Of a stretch of DNA of 36,464 bases, positions 10,204 to 17,474 are shown piece after piece. The DNA is from Gammaproteobacteria bacterium (GTDB lineage: Bacteria; Pseudomonadota; Gammaproteobacteria; Arenicellales; Poriferihabitantaceae): positions 1-36,464 of the forward strand of contig WTGA01000120.1 in the NCBI GenBank assembly GCA_011523765.1, written 5' to 3'. The position numbers were made by a program, and so were the translations under genes. The notes under the pieces are model-generated. The model saw nothing but the letters and a program-made list of their open reading frames with translations. It ran no database searches and had not been told where the DNA came from. Every line of letters begins with the position of its first letter. Within the stretch, counting starts at the first letter, position 1.

Positions 10204-10458
10204 TTATGCCGTTGCCTGGGATCTTGCCTGCTTGTACAGCTGTTTCACCCGTTCACTTGGCTGGGCCCCCTGTCCGATCCAGTGATTCATGCGTTCCGTG
10301 TCAAGGCGCAGGGACTCTTCCTTGCCCTTGGCCAGGGGATTGTAAAAACCGATTCTTTCAATAAAACGGCCGGTGGTGGACCGACGCTGATCGGCTACCA
10401 GAATGGAATAAAATGGACGTTGCTTGGACCCGCCTCTTGATAAACGTATGGTTACCAT
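10204..10458 (-). CDS. rpsP: 30S ribosomal protein S16
   Basis: S16 is an early assembly protein of the 30S body. The 84 residues match the family end to end ([19 protein letters not shown], then [20 protein letters not shown]), ending with an Ala/Gln-rich tail. It starts with ATG at 10458 and is the first gene of the long minus-strand unit that runs to relA. A candidate promoter lies about 50 bp upstream. Confidence 0.97.
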   Translation of the reverse strand: MVTIRLSRGGSKQRPFYSILVADQRRSTTGRFIERIGFYNPLAKGKEESLRLDTERMNHWIGQGAQPSERVKQLYKQARSQATA

Positions 10459-10505
10459 AATATGGTCTTTTTCCTGTTAAAATTCGCCTGTGTCAAAGGC
10501 GCCCG

Positions 10506-10514
10506 ATTCTAACA
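10506..10514 (-). promoter_or_regulatory. Extended -10 promoter candidate for the rpsP operon
   Basis: On the minus strand TAGAAT (10506-10511) is preceded directly by TGT (10512-10514), an extended -10 element. The best -35 at 17 bases is a weak TTTTTA. Transcription would begin near 10499, about 40 bases before the rpsP ATG. It would serve the whole rpsP-to-relA unit. Confidence 0.45.
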
Positions 10515-10541
10515 CAACTCGAAAATCATAAAAAAGTATTA

Positions 10542-10718
10542 ATGCACCTCCACAAAGGAACTGGTTCCTGGAAACATCTCGGGGCGGCGGGGGCGTTGGC
10601 GGCGGCCGCCGGTACCGGCATCCAGGCGACCATGCTGGCGCATGCGGCGGGTTGGTCCCGCCTTTTCGGGGTGCCGTATACATCCGCTTTCAATTTGCAA
10701 TATTCGGGTGGACTATAG
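10542..10718 (+). CDS. Possible 58-aa small membrane protein
   Basis: An ATG at 10542 opens a 58-codon frame ending in TAG at 10716-10718, divergent from rpsP. The product has a short basic N-terminus and then an Ala/Gly-rich stretch of about 24 residues (LGAAGALAAAAGTGIQ onward) that could span a membrane, followed by AGWSRLFGVPYTSAFN. Codon third positions are rich in G and C, as in coding sequence of this genome. There is no Shine-Dalgarno and I recognise no family, so it may equally be a fragment or chance frame. It lies directly upstream of the AbiEii-like module promoter. Confidence 0.3.
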   Translation: MHLHKGTGSWKHLGAAGALAAAAGTGIQATMLAHAAGWSRLFGVPYTSAFNLQYSGGL

Positions 10719-10749
10719 GCACCGACTAACCAAGCGGTTTCCAATGTGT

Positions 10750-10776
10750 CGACGCCGGTTTGAAGAAAAGGCGTCG
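10750..10776. repeat. Inverted repeat just upstream of the AbiEii-like promoter
   Basis: CGACGCC (10750-10756) is repeated in inverse as GGCGTCG (10770-10776), giving a perfect 7-bp stem around a 13-base centre. It ends nine bases before the -10 and so covers the -35 zone of the plus-strand promoter, the place for an operator. A terminator role is less likely because no T tract follows. Confidence 0.4.
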
Positions 10777-10781
10777 GTTTA

Positions 10782-10790
10782 TGCTATGCT
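10782..10790 (+). promoter_or_regulatory. Extended -10 promoter of the AbiEii-like module
   Basis: TGC (10782-10784) directly precedes TATGCT (10785-10790), a TGn-extended -10. The -35 is poor (TTGAAG at 10760-10765 is 19 bases away). The expected transcription start falls at about 10797, which is also the ATG of a 21-codon ORF, so the message may be leaderless. Confidence 0.45.
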
Positions 10791-10796
10791 TTCTGC

Positions 10797-10862
10797 ATGA
10801 ACACTCTCCCTTTCGCGCTTGATCCGTGCCGTGGAGTTGAAATGCGCGGGAAACGATCATGA
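10797..10862 (+). CDS. 21-codon leader ORF coupled to the AbiEii-like gene
   Basis: ATG at 10797 opens 21 codons that end in a TGA at 10860-10862, overlapping the ATG of the next gene as ATGA. An in-frame TGA at 10761 rules out a longer N-terminus from the same frame. No Shine-Dalgarno is present, but the predicted transcription start coincides with the ATG. It is too short to be the AbiEi-type antitoxin that normally precedes AbiEii. It may be a translated leader controlling expression of the toxin-like gene, or chance. Confidence 0.3.
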   Translation: MNTLPFALDPCRGVEMRGKRS

Positions 10863-11503
10863 AGGAAACCCCAAAACCGAATCGCAATGAATTCATGGAT
10901 GATGAGATGCGGGAATTGTGGGAAAGCATGGGTCCTTTGCCCGGTCAACTGCGGCTGTATGGAGGCACCGCATTGGCCCTGTATCGAAACCACCGCCCCT
11001 CAACAGACTTTGATTTTGCAACCCCACAGGCCGTGGTGGATATTAATTTTGTCGGTCAATTCTCGTGGTTGAAAGGAGCGGAATTGAATGGGGGTCCCGG
11101 AATGGTCGACGCGATCATCCAAGGCAAAACCCGGGACCTTATTGTTACGTTCATGGAATGCGGGAGCCTGGTCCCGTTCCCCTCCAAAGAACCAGTTATC
11201 GCCTCAAACGGGGTGGCCGTCGCTCATCCCATTGACCTGGTGGCATCGAAGATGGCTGCTTGTATATCGCGAGAACAGAAAAGGGACTACGATGACATGG
11301 CCGAGGCGATTAAAGCCTGGCCGGAATGGTGCCGGCAAGCTGTTCATGTTTTGAAAAATTACCGCCCGGCTGCCATCAGCCGCGCATTGGCGGCCCCCCC
11401 TCACGCCATCCATGAAAGACTCGATACGGAAACAGTGAACGGTTTGCGCGCATTCGCTCGTGGGCTGGCCCACACCAATAACAACCTTGATCTGGGGTTA
11501 TGA
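10859..11503 (+). CDS. AbiEii/AbiGii-like nucleotidyltransferase (putative toxin)
   Basis: The 214-aa product carries the nucleotidyltransferase signature of the AbiEii/AbiGii toxin family: LYGGTALALYRNHRPSTDFDF at 33-53 is shown here as GGTALAL (35-41) and HRPSTDFDF (45-53) with the metal-binding Asp50/Asp52. A later K-x(7)-R-x(3)-RDYDD segment (KMAACISREQKRDYDD) fits the conserved Lys and Asp motifs. Known AbiEii proteins transfer nucleotides to tRNA or other targets and are held in check by AbiEi. Here no AbiEi is found; instead a coupled leader ORF precedes the gene, and a coupled unknown gene follows (ATGA at 11500). At 214 aa it is shorter than classical AbiEii (about 300). Toxicity is inferred, not shown; a housekeeping-type transferase is the alternative. 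Confidence 0.82.
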   Translation: MKETPKPNRNEFMDDEMRELWESMGPLPGQLRLYGGTALALYRNHRPSTDFDFATPQAVVDINFVGQFSWLKGAELNGGPGMVDAIIQGKTRDLIVTFMECGSLVPFPSKEPVIASNGVAVAHPIDLVASKMAACISREQKRDYDDMAEAIKAWPEWCRQAVHVLKNYRPAAISRALAAPPHAIHERLDTETVNGLRAFARGLAHTNNNLDLGL

Positions 11504-12009
11504 AGAACATTCTGGAATGGGATCCGGATCATCTTGGCTACGATCCACATCCGGAACTGGATAATTGGAGGGGAACGGCGAGCCCGCCTATTGATCACCC
11601 GCTGGTGCGGTCCCCGGAGCGCTGGAAGATTGCCGGCCGGGTTTGGTGGAATGGACCCCCCTGGACCGTGCTGAGGAATGCATCCTGCTATCTTTGGCAC
11701 GTCATGGACTACGGAAATACCGAGGATCTCCGGTTCACTCTCCGCGATCTCCCCCCCACGTTGTGGATTTATGCCCTGGATCAGGCCCGGCCCGGGGTGG
11801 TTTCCAAGGGGTCCTATGTTCTCTGGTCCCTGGTGTTCGAGCGCATGGCGCTGGACGACCCTTGCGATTGGCCGGATACAGCCCATGCGCTGGATTGCCG
11901 CATGTTGGCCCATGATAGCCGGGAGCGCATGTATGAACGCCACCGCAACTATCGGCGACACGCACAAGTACGGCCGATGGACGAAAAGCCAGAACCAGAG
12001 TCAGGGTGA
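11500..12009 (+). CDS. Unrecognised Trp-rich protein coupled to the NTase (candidate antitoxin)
   Basis: This 169-aa product overlaps the NTase by four bases (ATGA), so the two are made together. I do not recognise a named family with certainty. It is rich in Trp and Pro, has a helical middle with VMDYGNTEDLRFTLRDLPP near 88-106 and a LWSLVFERM helix. This loosely resembles small DUF6922-type proteins often found beside AbiEii-like transferases; that resemblance is from memory. The last 30 residues are basic then acidic and look disordered. No membrane segment, signal peptide, DNA-binding helix or catalytic motif is obvious. A role as the partner or antitoxin of the NTase is inferred from coupling alone. 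Confidence 0.55.
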   Translation: MKNILEWDPDHLGYDPHPELDNWRGTASPPIDHPLVRSPERWKIAGRVWWNGPPWTVLRNASCYLWHVMDYGNTEDLRFTLRDLPPTLWIYALDQARPGVVSKGSYVLWSLVFERMALDDPCDWPDTAHALDCRMLAHDSRERMYERHRNYRRHAQVRPMDEKPEPESG

Positions 12010-12653
12010 GGTCGGGAAGAAGATTGAAACCCAGTTTACCTTGTTTTTTCACCGTGATCCAATGTTAACCCGACTGAGGGTTTTGCGGAGTAAACCAAGC
12101 TCAATTCCTGAGACAGAATATAGAAGAAGGACGTGTTTAGTGGAAGACGGGAGTAAAATACTGGCAAAGCCCGTGACGCAACTTGTAGAGAAAGTCTCAG
12201 ACGCGGTGGGTATCCTATATGAGCCGACACATCATCGCAAGATGGCGAAGGCCCGAGTATTAATGCGCCCTGTTGCATTGATAAAACCGAGAAGGATGAA
12301 TGCCGGAAATGCACGGCTCCATGCCGGATTTCGGGGATTTCATCCTGTTTCAACCGCGATGTGGGAGAGATCCCCCCACACACAACGGGTTCCGGAAAGG
12401 ATTCATCGGAGGAACGGAACCATTGGGCATCCGGGCGTATCTCCCGGTCGGGTACGGGAAAAACCTGCCAACCATGCATCACGCGACAGGCAGGACAAAT
12501 GCGGTCCCGGTCATGACCCGGTCGGAGGGCAAGACAGTCTGCCCGTGGATGCCGATACGGAATCCATGGCGGAGATGAGGCCAAACCGATCGGCGGACCG
12601 GGGTGTGGTCCCGGTTTTCCGCCTCCTTTCCGGGCAGGCGGAAGGAAAACCGG
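12010..12653. other. Gene-poor region before xseA
   Basis: Apart from the DUF2806-like remnant at 12140-12260, these 644 bases hold no frame I can support. The long minus-strand frame over this region lacks recognisable domains and runs antisense into xseA. The segment looks like degraded accessory DNA between the NTase module and xseA. Confidence 0.5.
12140..12260 (+). pseudogene. Remnant of a DUF2806-like gene (N-terminus only)
   Basis: A GTG at 12140 is preceded by a good Shine-Dalgarno (AGAAGGA at 12125-12131, eight bases away). It opens a protein start resembling the N-terminus of DUF2806 proteins: ILAKPVTQLVEKVSDAVGI, then LYEPTHHRKMAKA. After about 38 codons the resemblance stops and the frame continues into unrelated, basic sequence. 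Full DUF2806 proteins are several hundred residues long, so this is a truncated relic. The family match is from memory of its SKPxxxLIExVSxxxGxLYxP pattern. The right end is approximate. Its function is unknown. Confidence 0.45.
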
Positions 12654-14027
12654 ATGGCCGGCCCGCACTCTTGCCCGTCGAACCACAACTTTCCGACCGG
12701 CCCGTCTGAATTGAGTGACTCCGTCTACACCGTCAAGCGGCTGAACCGTGAAATTCGTCATTTGCTGGAGGAAAATTACCGGACAGTCTGGGTCGACGGG
12801 GAAATCTCGGGACTGGCAGCACCCCCGTCGGGCCATCTTTACTTTTCCCTGAAGGAAGGGAATTCGGTCATTCGATGCGCCTATTTCAGGAACAGGCAGG
12901 TGCACAGAAACCTGGTACCCGCTGAAGGAATGCAGGTATTGGCCAGGGGCCAGATATCCTGCTATGAACCAAGAGGCGACCTCCAGCTGATTGTGTACCA
13001 CCTGGAGGAATCCGGGGAAGGAATCCTGCAAAGGGCATTTGAGCGGCTAAAACAGAAACTGGCCGCAGAGGGACTGTTTGATCCGCAAAACAAGCAGCCG
13101 GTGCCCCAATACCCCGGTACGGTCGGTATTGTGACATCGGAAAGCGGCGCGGCCTTGCACGATATCGTCGTCACATTGAACCGGCGATACCCCGTCGCAC
13201 GCGTCATCGTTTACCCGACCCTTGTGCAGGGCACCGACGCGCCAGCATCCATTATCCGGGCAATCGACCAGGCCGAATTGCACAACCAGGCCGATGTGCT
13301 GATCATCGCCAGGGGAGGCGGGTCCCTGGAAGACCTCCAGGCGTTCAACCATGAAGACGTTTGCCGAAGAATTTTCGCATGTCCGATCATGACCATCAGC
13401 GCCATCGGCCACGAAATCGATTTTACCATTTGTGATTTTGTTTCCGACCAGCGGGCTCCCACCCCCACCGCTGCCGCGGAACTCGCAACCCCGGACCTCC
13501 GCCAGGTCCACCAGGCACTCCACGATTCGAAATCCAGGATCCGCCGATGTATGGCCACAGCGATGCGGGACACCCAGCAGGTGCTGGACCTGACCACCGC
13601 AAGGCTGACTCACCCGGAATCGAAAATCGCCGCATACCATGCACGGTTTCATACGTACCAGAAATATCTGAATTACAATATGCAAGGTGTGATGGATGGT
13701 TTCCAGAACAAACTGGGAAAATGCTCTGCCCTGGTCCGGACCCATTCCCCCTGGTTTTACCTGCGGCTCCGGGCACAGCAGCTGCAGTCAAACAGTCATT
13801 CGCTGCTGTCTTGCGCCAGGAATTACCTTCAAAACCAACAACGGACGATCCGGCAAAAACGGGACATCATCCAGTTAATGAGTCCGGACCATACTCTCCA
13901 GCGCGGATATGCCATCGTTCAAGATGAAAAAAAACAGGTGGTCACCGACGCGGACGACACCCAGTCCGGAGACATTCTGGATATCCGGGTCGCCCGGGGA
14001 CGGTTCACGGCAGTCGTCAACCGATGA
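12654..14027 (+). CDS. xseA: Exodeoxyribonuclease VII large subunit
   Basis: XseA is the catalytic subunit of exonuclease VII, which degrades single-stranded DNA with small XseB subunits; xseB is not in this window. The 457-aa product (E. coli 456) has the N-terminal OB fold (VWVDGEISGLAAPPSGHLYF, then LKEG) and the family core GIVTSESGAALHDI, IARGGGSLEDLQ and AIGHEIDFTI. A long helical region and the closing LQRGYAIV segment follow. I start at the ATG at 12654, preceded by GGAAGGAA; the frame stays open to 12603 but those residues are not conserved. The TGA stop overlaps the next ATG (14024). Confidence 0.95.
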   Translation: MAGPHSCPSNHNFPTGPSELSDSVYTVKRLNREIRHLLEENYRTVWVDGEISGLAAPPSGHLYFSLKEGNSVIRCAYFRNRQVHRNLVPAEGMQVLARGQISCYEPRGDLQLIVYHLEESGEGILQRAFERLKQKLAAEGLFDPQNKQPVPQYPGTVGIVTSESGAALHDIVVTLNRRYPVARVIVYPTLVQGTDAPASIIRAIDQAELHNQADVLIIARGGGSLEDLQAFNHEDVCRRIFACPIMTISAIGHEIDFTICDFVSDQRAPTPTAAAELATPDLRQVHQALHDSKSRIRRCMATAMRDTQQVLDLTTARLTHPESKIAAYHARFHTYQKYLNYNMQGVMDGFQNKLGKCSALVRTHSPWFYLRLRAQQLQSNSHSLLSCARNYLQNQQRTIRQKRDIIQLMSPDHTLQRGYAIVQDEKKQVVTDADDTQSGDILDIRVARGRFTAVVNR

Positions 14028-14862
14028 AACCCGCCTGGACACGACCGGTTTGCGTACTGCTCTTTTGCCTGGCCTGCAGCGTTCCCGGACTGGCTGCGCC
14101 ACCCCAAAACAATCCTGTCCCCGGTGGTGTCCTGGTGATGGAGATTGAAGAGAAAAGTGAAGACAAGCCCATTGTCAGATTCGGTGACAAACCCGTGTAC
14201 CTCACACGGGGAGAAACACACTGGACAGCAATCGTCGGCCTGCCCCCCAGGATATTCTGCCCGGGAAACACATCCTGACGCTCAGGGACAAATCCAATCG
14301 GCAAACCCGGAAAACCTTTCGGATCAAACCTCTGCCTGCAGAGTTGCGCCAGCGGATTTCGATACTGCCGAAAACACTGGACCTGCTGGAATTCCATCCT
14401 CATGAACCATCCGCCCTGGAAGTCTTGTGGAGCGAATATCACCATCGGGAACCTGTGGAACCTCCAGGATACCCGTACCAATAAATTGTATCCTCGGGCC
14501 GCTATATCCCCTACGGATGGCTCATCCGCAGCACGCACCCGGACACCGTCATTGATCACTCCTGGATTACGTATATTACCGAGCCGAATGCCTTGGTGTA
14601 CTCCCTTTCAACGGGATTTGTGAAACAGATATTCCTTTCCGAAAATTCCGGCATGAATATCATCTTGCATCATGGCAATGGCATGACGTCAATCATCAGC
14701 AACCTGAACAGCACCCGTCTCAAGCCTGGAGAAACCATCGCGACCGGGGACGTAATCGGTACGGTGAACAATATTGAAGCCCTCTCGGTCGGACGGGTGG
14801 ACTGGCTGGTCGCCCTGAATGGTTACGGGATCAATCCACTACAGTTTACGGCTTCGCCCTGA
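14024..14862 (+). pseudogene. Broken, degenerate M23 (LytM-like) peptidase gene
   Basis: The gene follows xseA with an ATGA overlap, where many gammaproteobacteria carry an M23 peptidase. It starts with a signal peptide and the typical VPGGVLVMEIEE domain. Two lesions follow. At the run of six C (14243-14248) the frame must shift by -1 to continue as DILPGKHILTLRDKS. That frame is then cut by an in-frame TAA at 14482-14484. Beyond it the same frame runs on as SGRYIPYGWLIR and FLSENSGMNIILHHGNGM to a TGA at 14860-14862. The zinc-ligand positions also look lost: the HxxxD site reads HSWITY and the last His position reads SNLN. Its end overlaps der. I judge it a pseudogene; sequencing error could explain the C-run only. 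Confidence 0.75.
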
Positions 14863-16206
14863 CCTTCCGGCGGAGAATTTCTTTGTCCTCGTTTTCTCCC
14901 TGAATGGATTTTGGCCGGACCGGGGAACCATTCTTAACGGTGTCCCGGTTAACCGGTATTTTCTGGAAAAAAACCTGGAAAGATATTTCAGATAGGATGC
15001 AGGCAAGGTTTTGACCAGGTTTCCGTGGACCACAATCACCGGCGGGTTCCGGCCGGCCTGATGCGTAAATTTCAATCGTACCGGGCGCCGGTTGTGTGCG
15101 GGAGGCGGAGCCAGGTCTACGGCTTCCTGCAATGTCCGGTTCAGGCTTGAGGTTGCAATTTCGATCATTGCCGAATCGTAGGCCCGTTTCACAGCGGGCA
15201 GCACCTGATGACAGTTGGACCCGTGCAGCGCAGAGAGATAGATAGATTCAAAATCACAAAGAAAGGACAGCCTTGATTGCAGGCTTCGTGTGATCTTGTT
15301 CTTCTGTTTGGTCTTGAGCCCATCCCATTTGTTGACAACGACGACCATTGAGCGCCCCAGGTCGCAGATCATCCCGGCAATCGCAGCATCCTGAAAACTG
15401 ACCTCGGACGATGCGTTCAACACCAGCAACACGACATTGCTCTTTTCAATGGCCTGGAGCGTTTTCACGACGGAAAAAAGTTCAATGCCCTTCTCCACTT
15501 TTGACTTTTTCCGCACTCCTGCGGTATCGATAATTTCGTAGGTTTCGCCTTCCAGTTTTACCGGTATCGCGACACTGTCACGGGTGGTTCCCGGGATATC
15601 GCTTACGATCATCCGATGGGCTCCGGCAAGCCGGTTGGTCAGAGTGGATTTCCCGACGTTGGGCCTACCCACGATGGCCACTCTCGGCACACTGTCATCC
15701 GCTTCGACCACCCCCTCCTCGAAGTCTTTCAGGGCTTCTCCCAACAGCTTCACAATCCCGTCCCCCCGTTTTGCGGAAACCAGGAACGGCGCCCCCATGC
15801 CGAGTTCAGCAAACTCCGAAGCCACCAGGTCCGGGACCTTTCCCTCCGCCTTGTTGACCAGCAACACGACATTCCGGTTGCTTCGTCTCAGGTCCATTGC
15901 GATTTCCTTGTCCTGGAGAACCATGCCCTGCAAGGCATCCACTACAAAAAACACCGTGTCGGCTTCTTCGACAACCTGGTCGACCTGCTGTCTGACCAGT
16001 TGGGAAAAATCGGAAGTTTCGGCTTCCAGGCCACCAGTATCAACCACCAGAAAGGGTTTTTCTCCAATCCGTGCGCGGCCATACAACCGGTCACGGGTCA
16101 CTCCGGGTTGATCCCCAACCAGCGCATCCCTGGACCGGGTCAACTTGTTGAATAACGTCGATTTCCCGACGTTGGGCCGTCCAATGAGGGCAATTACGGG
16201 CAACAC
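14839..16206 (-). CDS. der: Ribosome biogenesis GTPase Der (EngA)
   Basis: Der is a double-GTPase needed for 50S assembly. The 455-aa protein has tandem G domains: the first with ALIGRPNVGKSTLFNKL near residue 8 and DTGG, the second with IVGRPNVGKSTLTNRLAG near 180, DTAG and NKWDG. A C-terminal KH-like domain with VRLKFTHQAGRNPP follows. The first NKxD site reads NKAEG. The start is GTG at 16206 with AGGA upstream. It is the last gene of the ndk-led cluster, 107 bp after bamB. The 3' end overlaps the broken M23 gene. Confidence 0.96.
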   Translation of the reverse strand: MLPVIALIGRPNVGKSTLFNKLTRSRDALVGDQPGVTRDRLYGRARIGEKPFLVVDTGGLEAETSDFSQLVRQQVDQVVEEADTVFFVVDALQGMVLQDKEIAMDLRRSNRNVVLLVNKAEGKVPDLVASEFAELGMGAPFLVSAKRGDGIVKLLGEALKDFEEGVVEADDSVPRVAIVGRPNVGKSTLTNRLAGAHRMIVSDIPGTTRDSVAIPVKLEGETYEIIDTAGVRKKSKVEKGIELFSVVKTLQAIEKSNVVLLVLNASSEVSFQDAAIAGMICDLGRSMVVVVNKWDGLKTKQKNKITRSLQSRLSFLCDFESIYLSALHGSNCHQVLPAVKRAYDSAMIEIATSSLNRTLQEAVDLAPPPAHNRRPVRLKFTHQAGRNPPVIVVHGNLVKTLPASYLKYLSRFFSRKYRLTGTPLRMVPRSGQNPFREKTRTKKFSAGRSGRSRKL

Positions 16207-16313
16207 TGTCCTGGTCCTGGCTTCAATGAACTCATCCGGGGTTTATTCCCGGGGATTGGACTGGCAGGAGACCATGCTGACATCAGCGGCCGGTTTGATC
16301 CCTATCCGCCGCC

Positions 16314-17474
16314 CTAAAGCGACAAGGTTGCGACCTGGCCTGCCGAGGAAAAAACCGTGAAGTTCGACCCGTCGCTGACGATGCCTACAATGGCACCACT
16401 GACAATTTTCCTGCTTTCAACAAGCGCCCCATCACCCGGATTCAAAGTATGAATGCGCCCCCTTGAGTCCCCGATGATCACCCGGCCGTCGAGCACAACG
16501 GGCTGGCTGATGCCGTGCCCGCGAAAAGCCTGCTGTTTCCACAGTACGGACCCGTCCTGTCTGCTCAGCGCGACGATATCACCCAGCTCCGCGGTCACAT
16601 ATAACTTTTCTCCATCCATGGTCATGGGAAGCCGGGTGGATATGCCGGTTTTCCAGATGGAGGCGGCATCGCTTAACTGGACCGCAACCACATTGCCCTG
16701 GTAGGCGGCCGTATACACTGTCCCGCCCTGAACAATGGGTGTCGTATCGGAATCCGTCAACCTTTCCAGTTCATTTTGTCCCTGCAGATAAGCAATCTCG
16801 GTTTCCCAGTAATCACGGCCGGTAATCACATTGTTGGCGATTATTCTTCCATTGGACAAGCCGATCAGGACAGCATCACCGGTAATCACGGGAACCGAAT
16901 CACCGTGCATGCTCAGACCCGGCACCGCTTTTTTCACCTGCCACACAATTTCACCATTTCTGCTGTCCAGCCCGATAATCAGCCCATCGGCGGTTCGAAC
17001 GACCACCCTTCCCCGGCCCACCACTGGAATGGCGGAAATCTGGCGCTTCATGGATATTTCCCAATCGATGGAGCCATCATCGGCATTCAAGGCCGTAATG
17101 TCGCCATTGTCATGGGCAACCGCCGCCAGGCCATCGTTCACCCCAATGGCAGAATACACTGCCTTTTCCAGGTTTTGACGCCAGACCAGTTTACCGGTAT
17201 CGGCTTCGAACCTTGAGACACCCCCATTTCGATTGGCAACATAGACGCCATCTTTGAAATAGGCCGGCTTCAGGATAGCAAAACCGATCTCCGAACCCCT
17301 GCCCACATCTTTCTTCCACAGCGTCTGGATTTCCCTTGCGCCGCTGTCCTGGGGCAACGATTTCGGCGATACCGGCTCCTGGTATACGTCCCACAGTGTT
17401 TCCTTTTTGACTTTGTTCTTGCAGCCGGAAACCAGTGCCAGGACCACAAAAAACAGAACAAGATACTTTTGCAA
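16314..17474 (-). CDS. bamB: Outer membrane assembly lipoprotein BamB
   Basis: BamB is the beta-propeller lipoprotein of the BAM complex, which inserts outer-membrane proteins. The 386-aa product has a lipoprotein signal (LALVSGC, lipidated Cys at about 18) and PQQ-like propeller repeats of the form LVWRQNL, IDWEIS, IVWQVK and VLWKQ. The start is a TTG at 17474, placed directly after the TAA of the upstream gene, with GGAG upstream; TTG is unusual but there is no competing ATG before the signal peptide. It lies between yfgM and der as in E. coli. Confidence 0.94.
   Translation of the reverse strand: MQKYLVLFFVVLALVSGCKNKVKKETLWDVYQEPVSPKSLPQDSGAREIQTLWKKDVGRGSEIGFAILKPAYFKDGVYVANRNGGVSRFEADTGKLVWRQNLEKAVYSAIGVNDGLAAVAHDNGDITALNADDGSIDWEISMKRQISAIPVVGRGRVVVRTADGLIIGLDSRNGEIVWQVKKAVPGLSMHGDSVPVITGDAVLIGLSNGRIIANNVITGRDYWETEIAYLQGQNELERLTDSDTTPIVQGGTVYTAAYQGNVVAVQLSDAASIWKTGISTRLPMTMDGEKLYVTAELGDIVALSRQDGSVLWKQQAFRGHGISQPVVLDGRVIIGDSRGRIHTLNPGDGALVESRKIVSGAIVGIVSDGSNFTVFSSAGQVATLSL

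Larger units (their letters stand above)
10459..10858. other. Intergenic region between rpsP and the AbiEii-like gene
   Basis: This 400-bp divergent spacer holds the rpsP promoter candidate, the possible 58-aa ORF, the 7-bp inverted repeat, the extended -10 of the AbiEii-like module and a 21-codon leader ORF. No RNA gene or larger gene was seen. It marks the left edge of the accessory segment. Confidence 0.6.

Noticed and set aside
12036-13031. 331-codon minus-strand open frame
   Set aside because: It has no recognisable domain, is rich in Pro/Arg/Gly and runs antisense through the start of xseA; this is a typical chance frame in GC-rich DNA.
14402-14623. Separate 73-codon plus-strand ORF
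   Set aside because: It is an out-of-frame reading within the broken M23 gene; the correct frame across this stretch encodes the recognisable M23 sequence.
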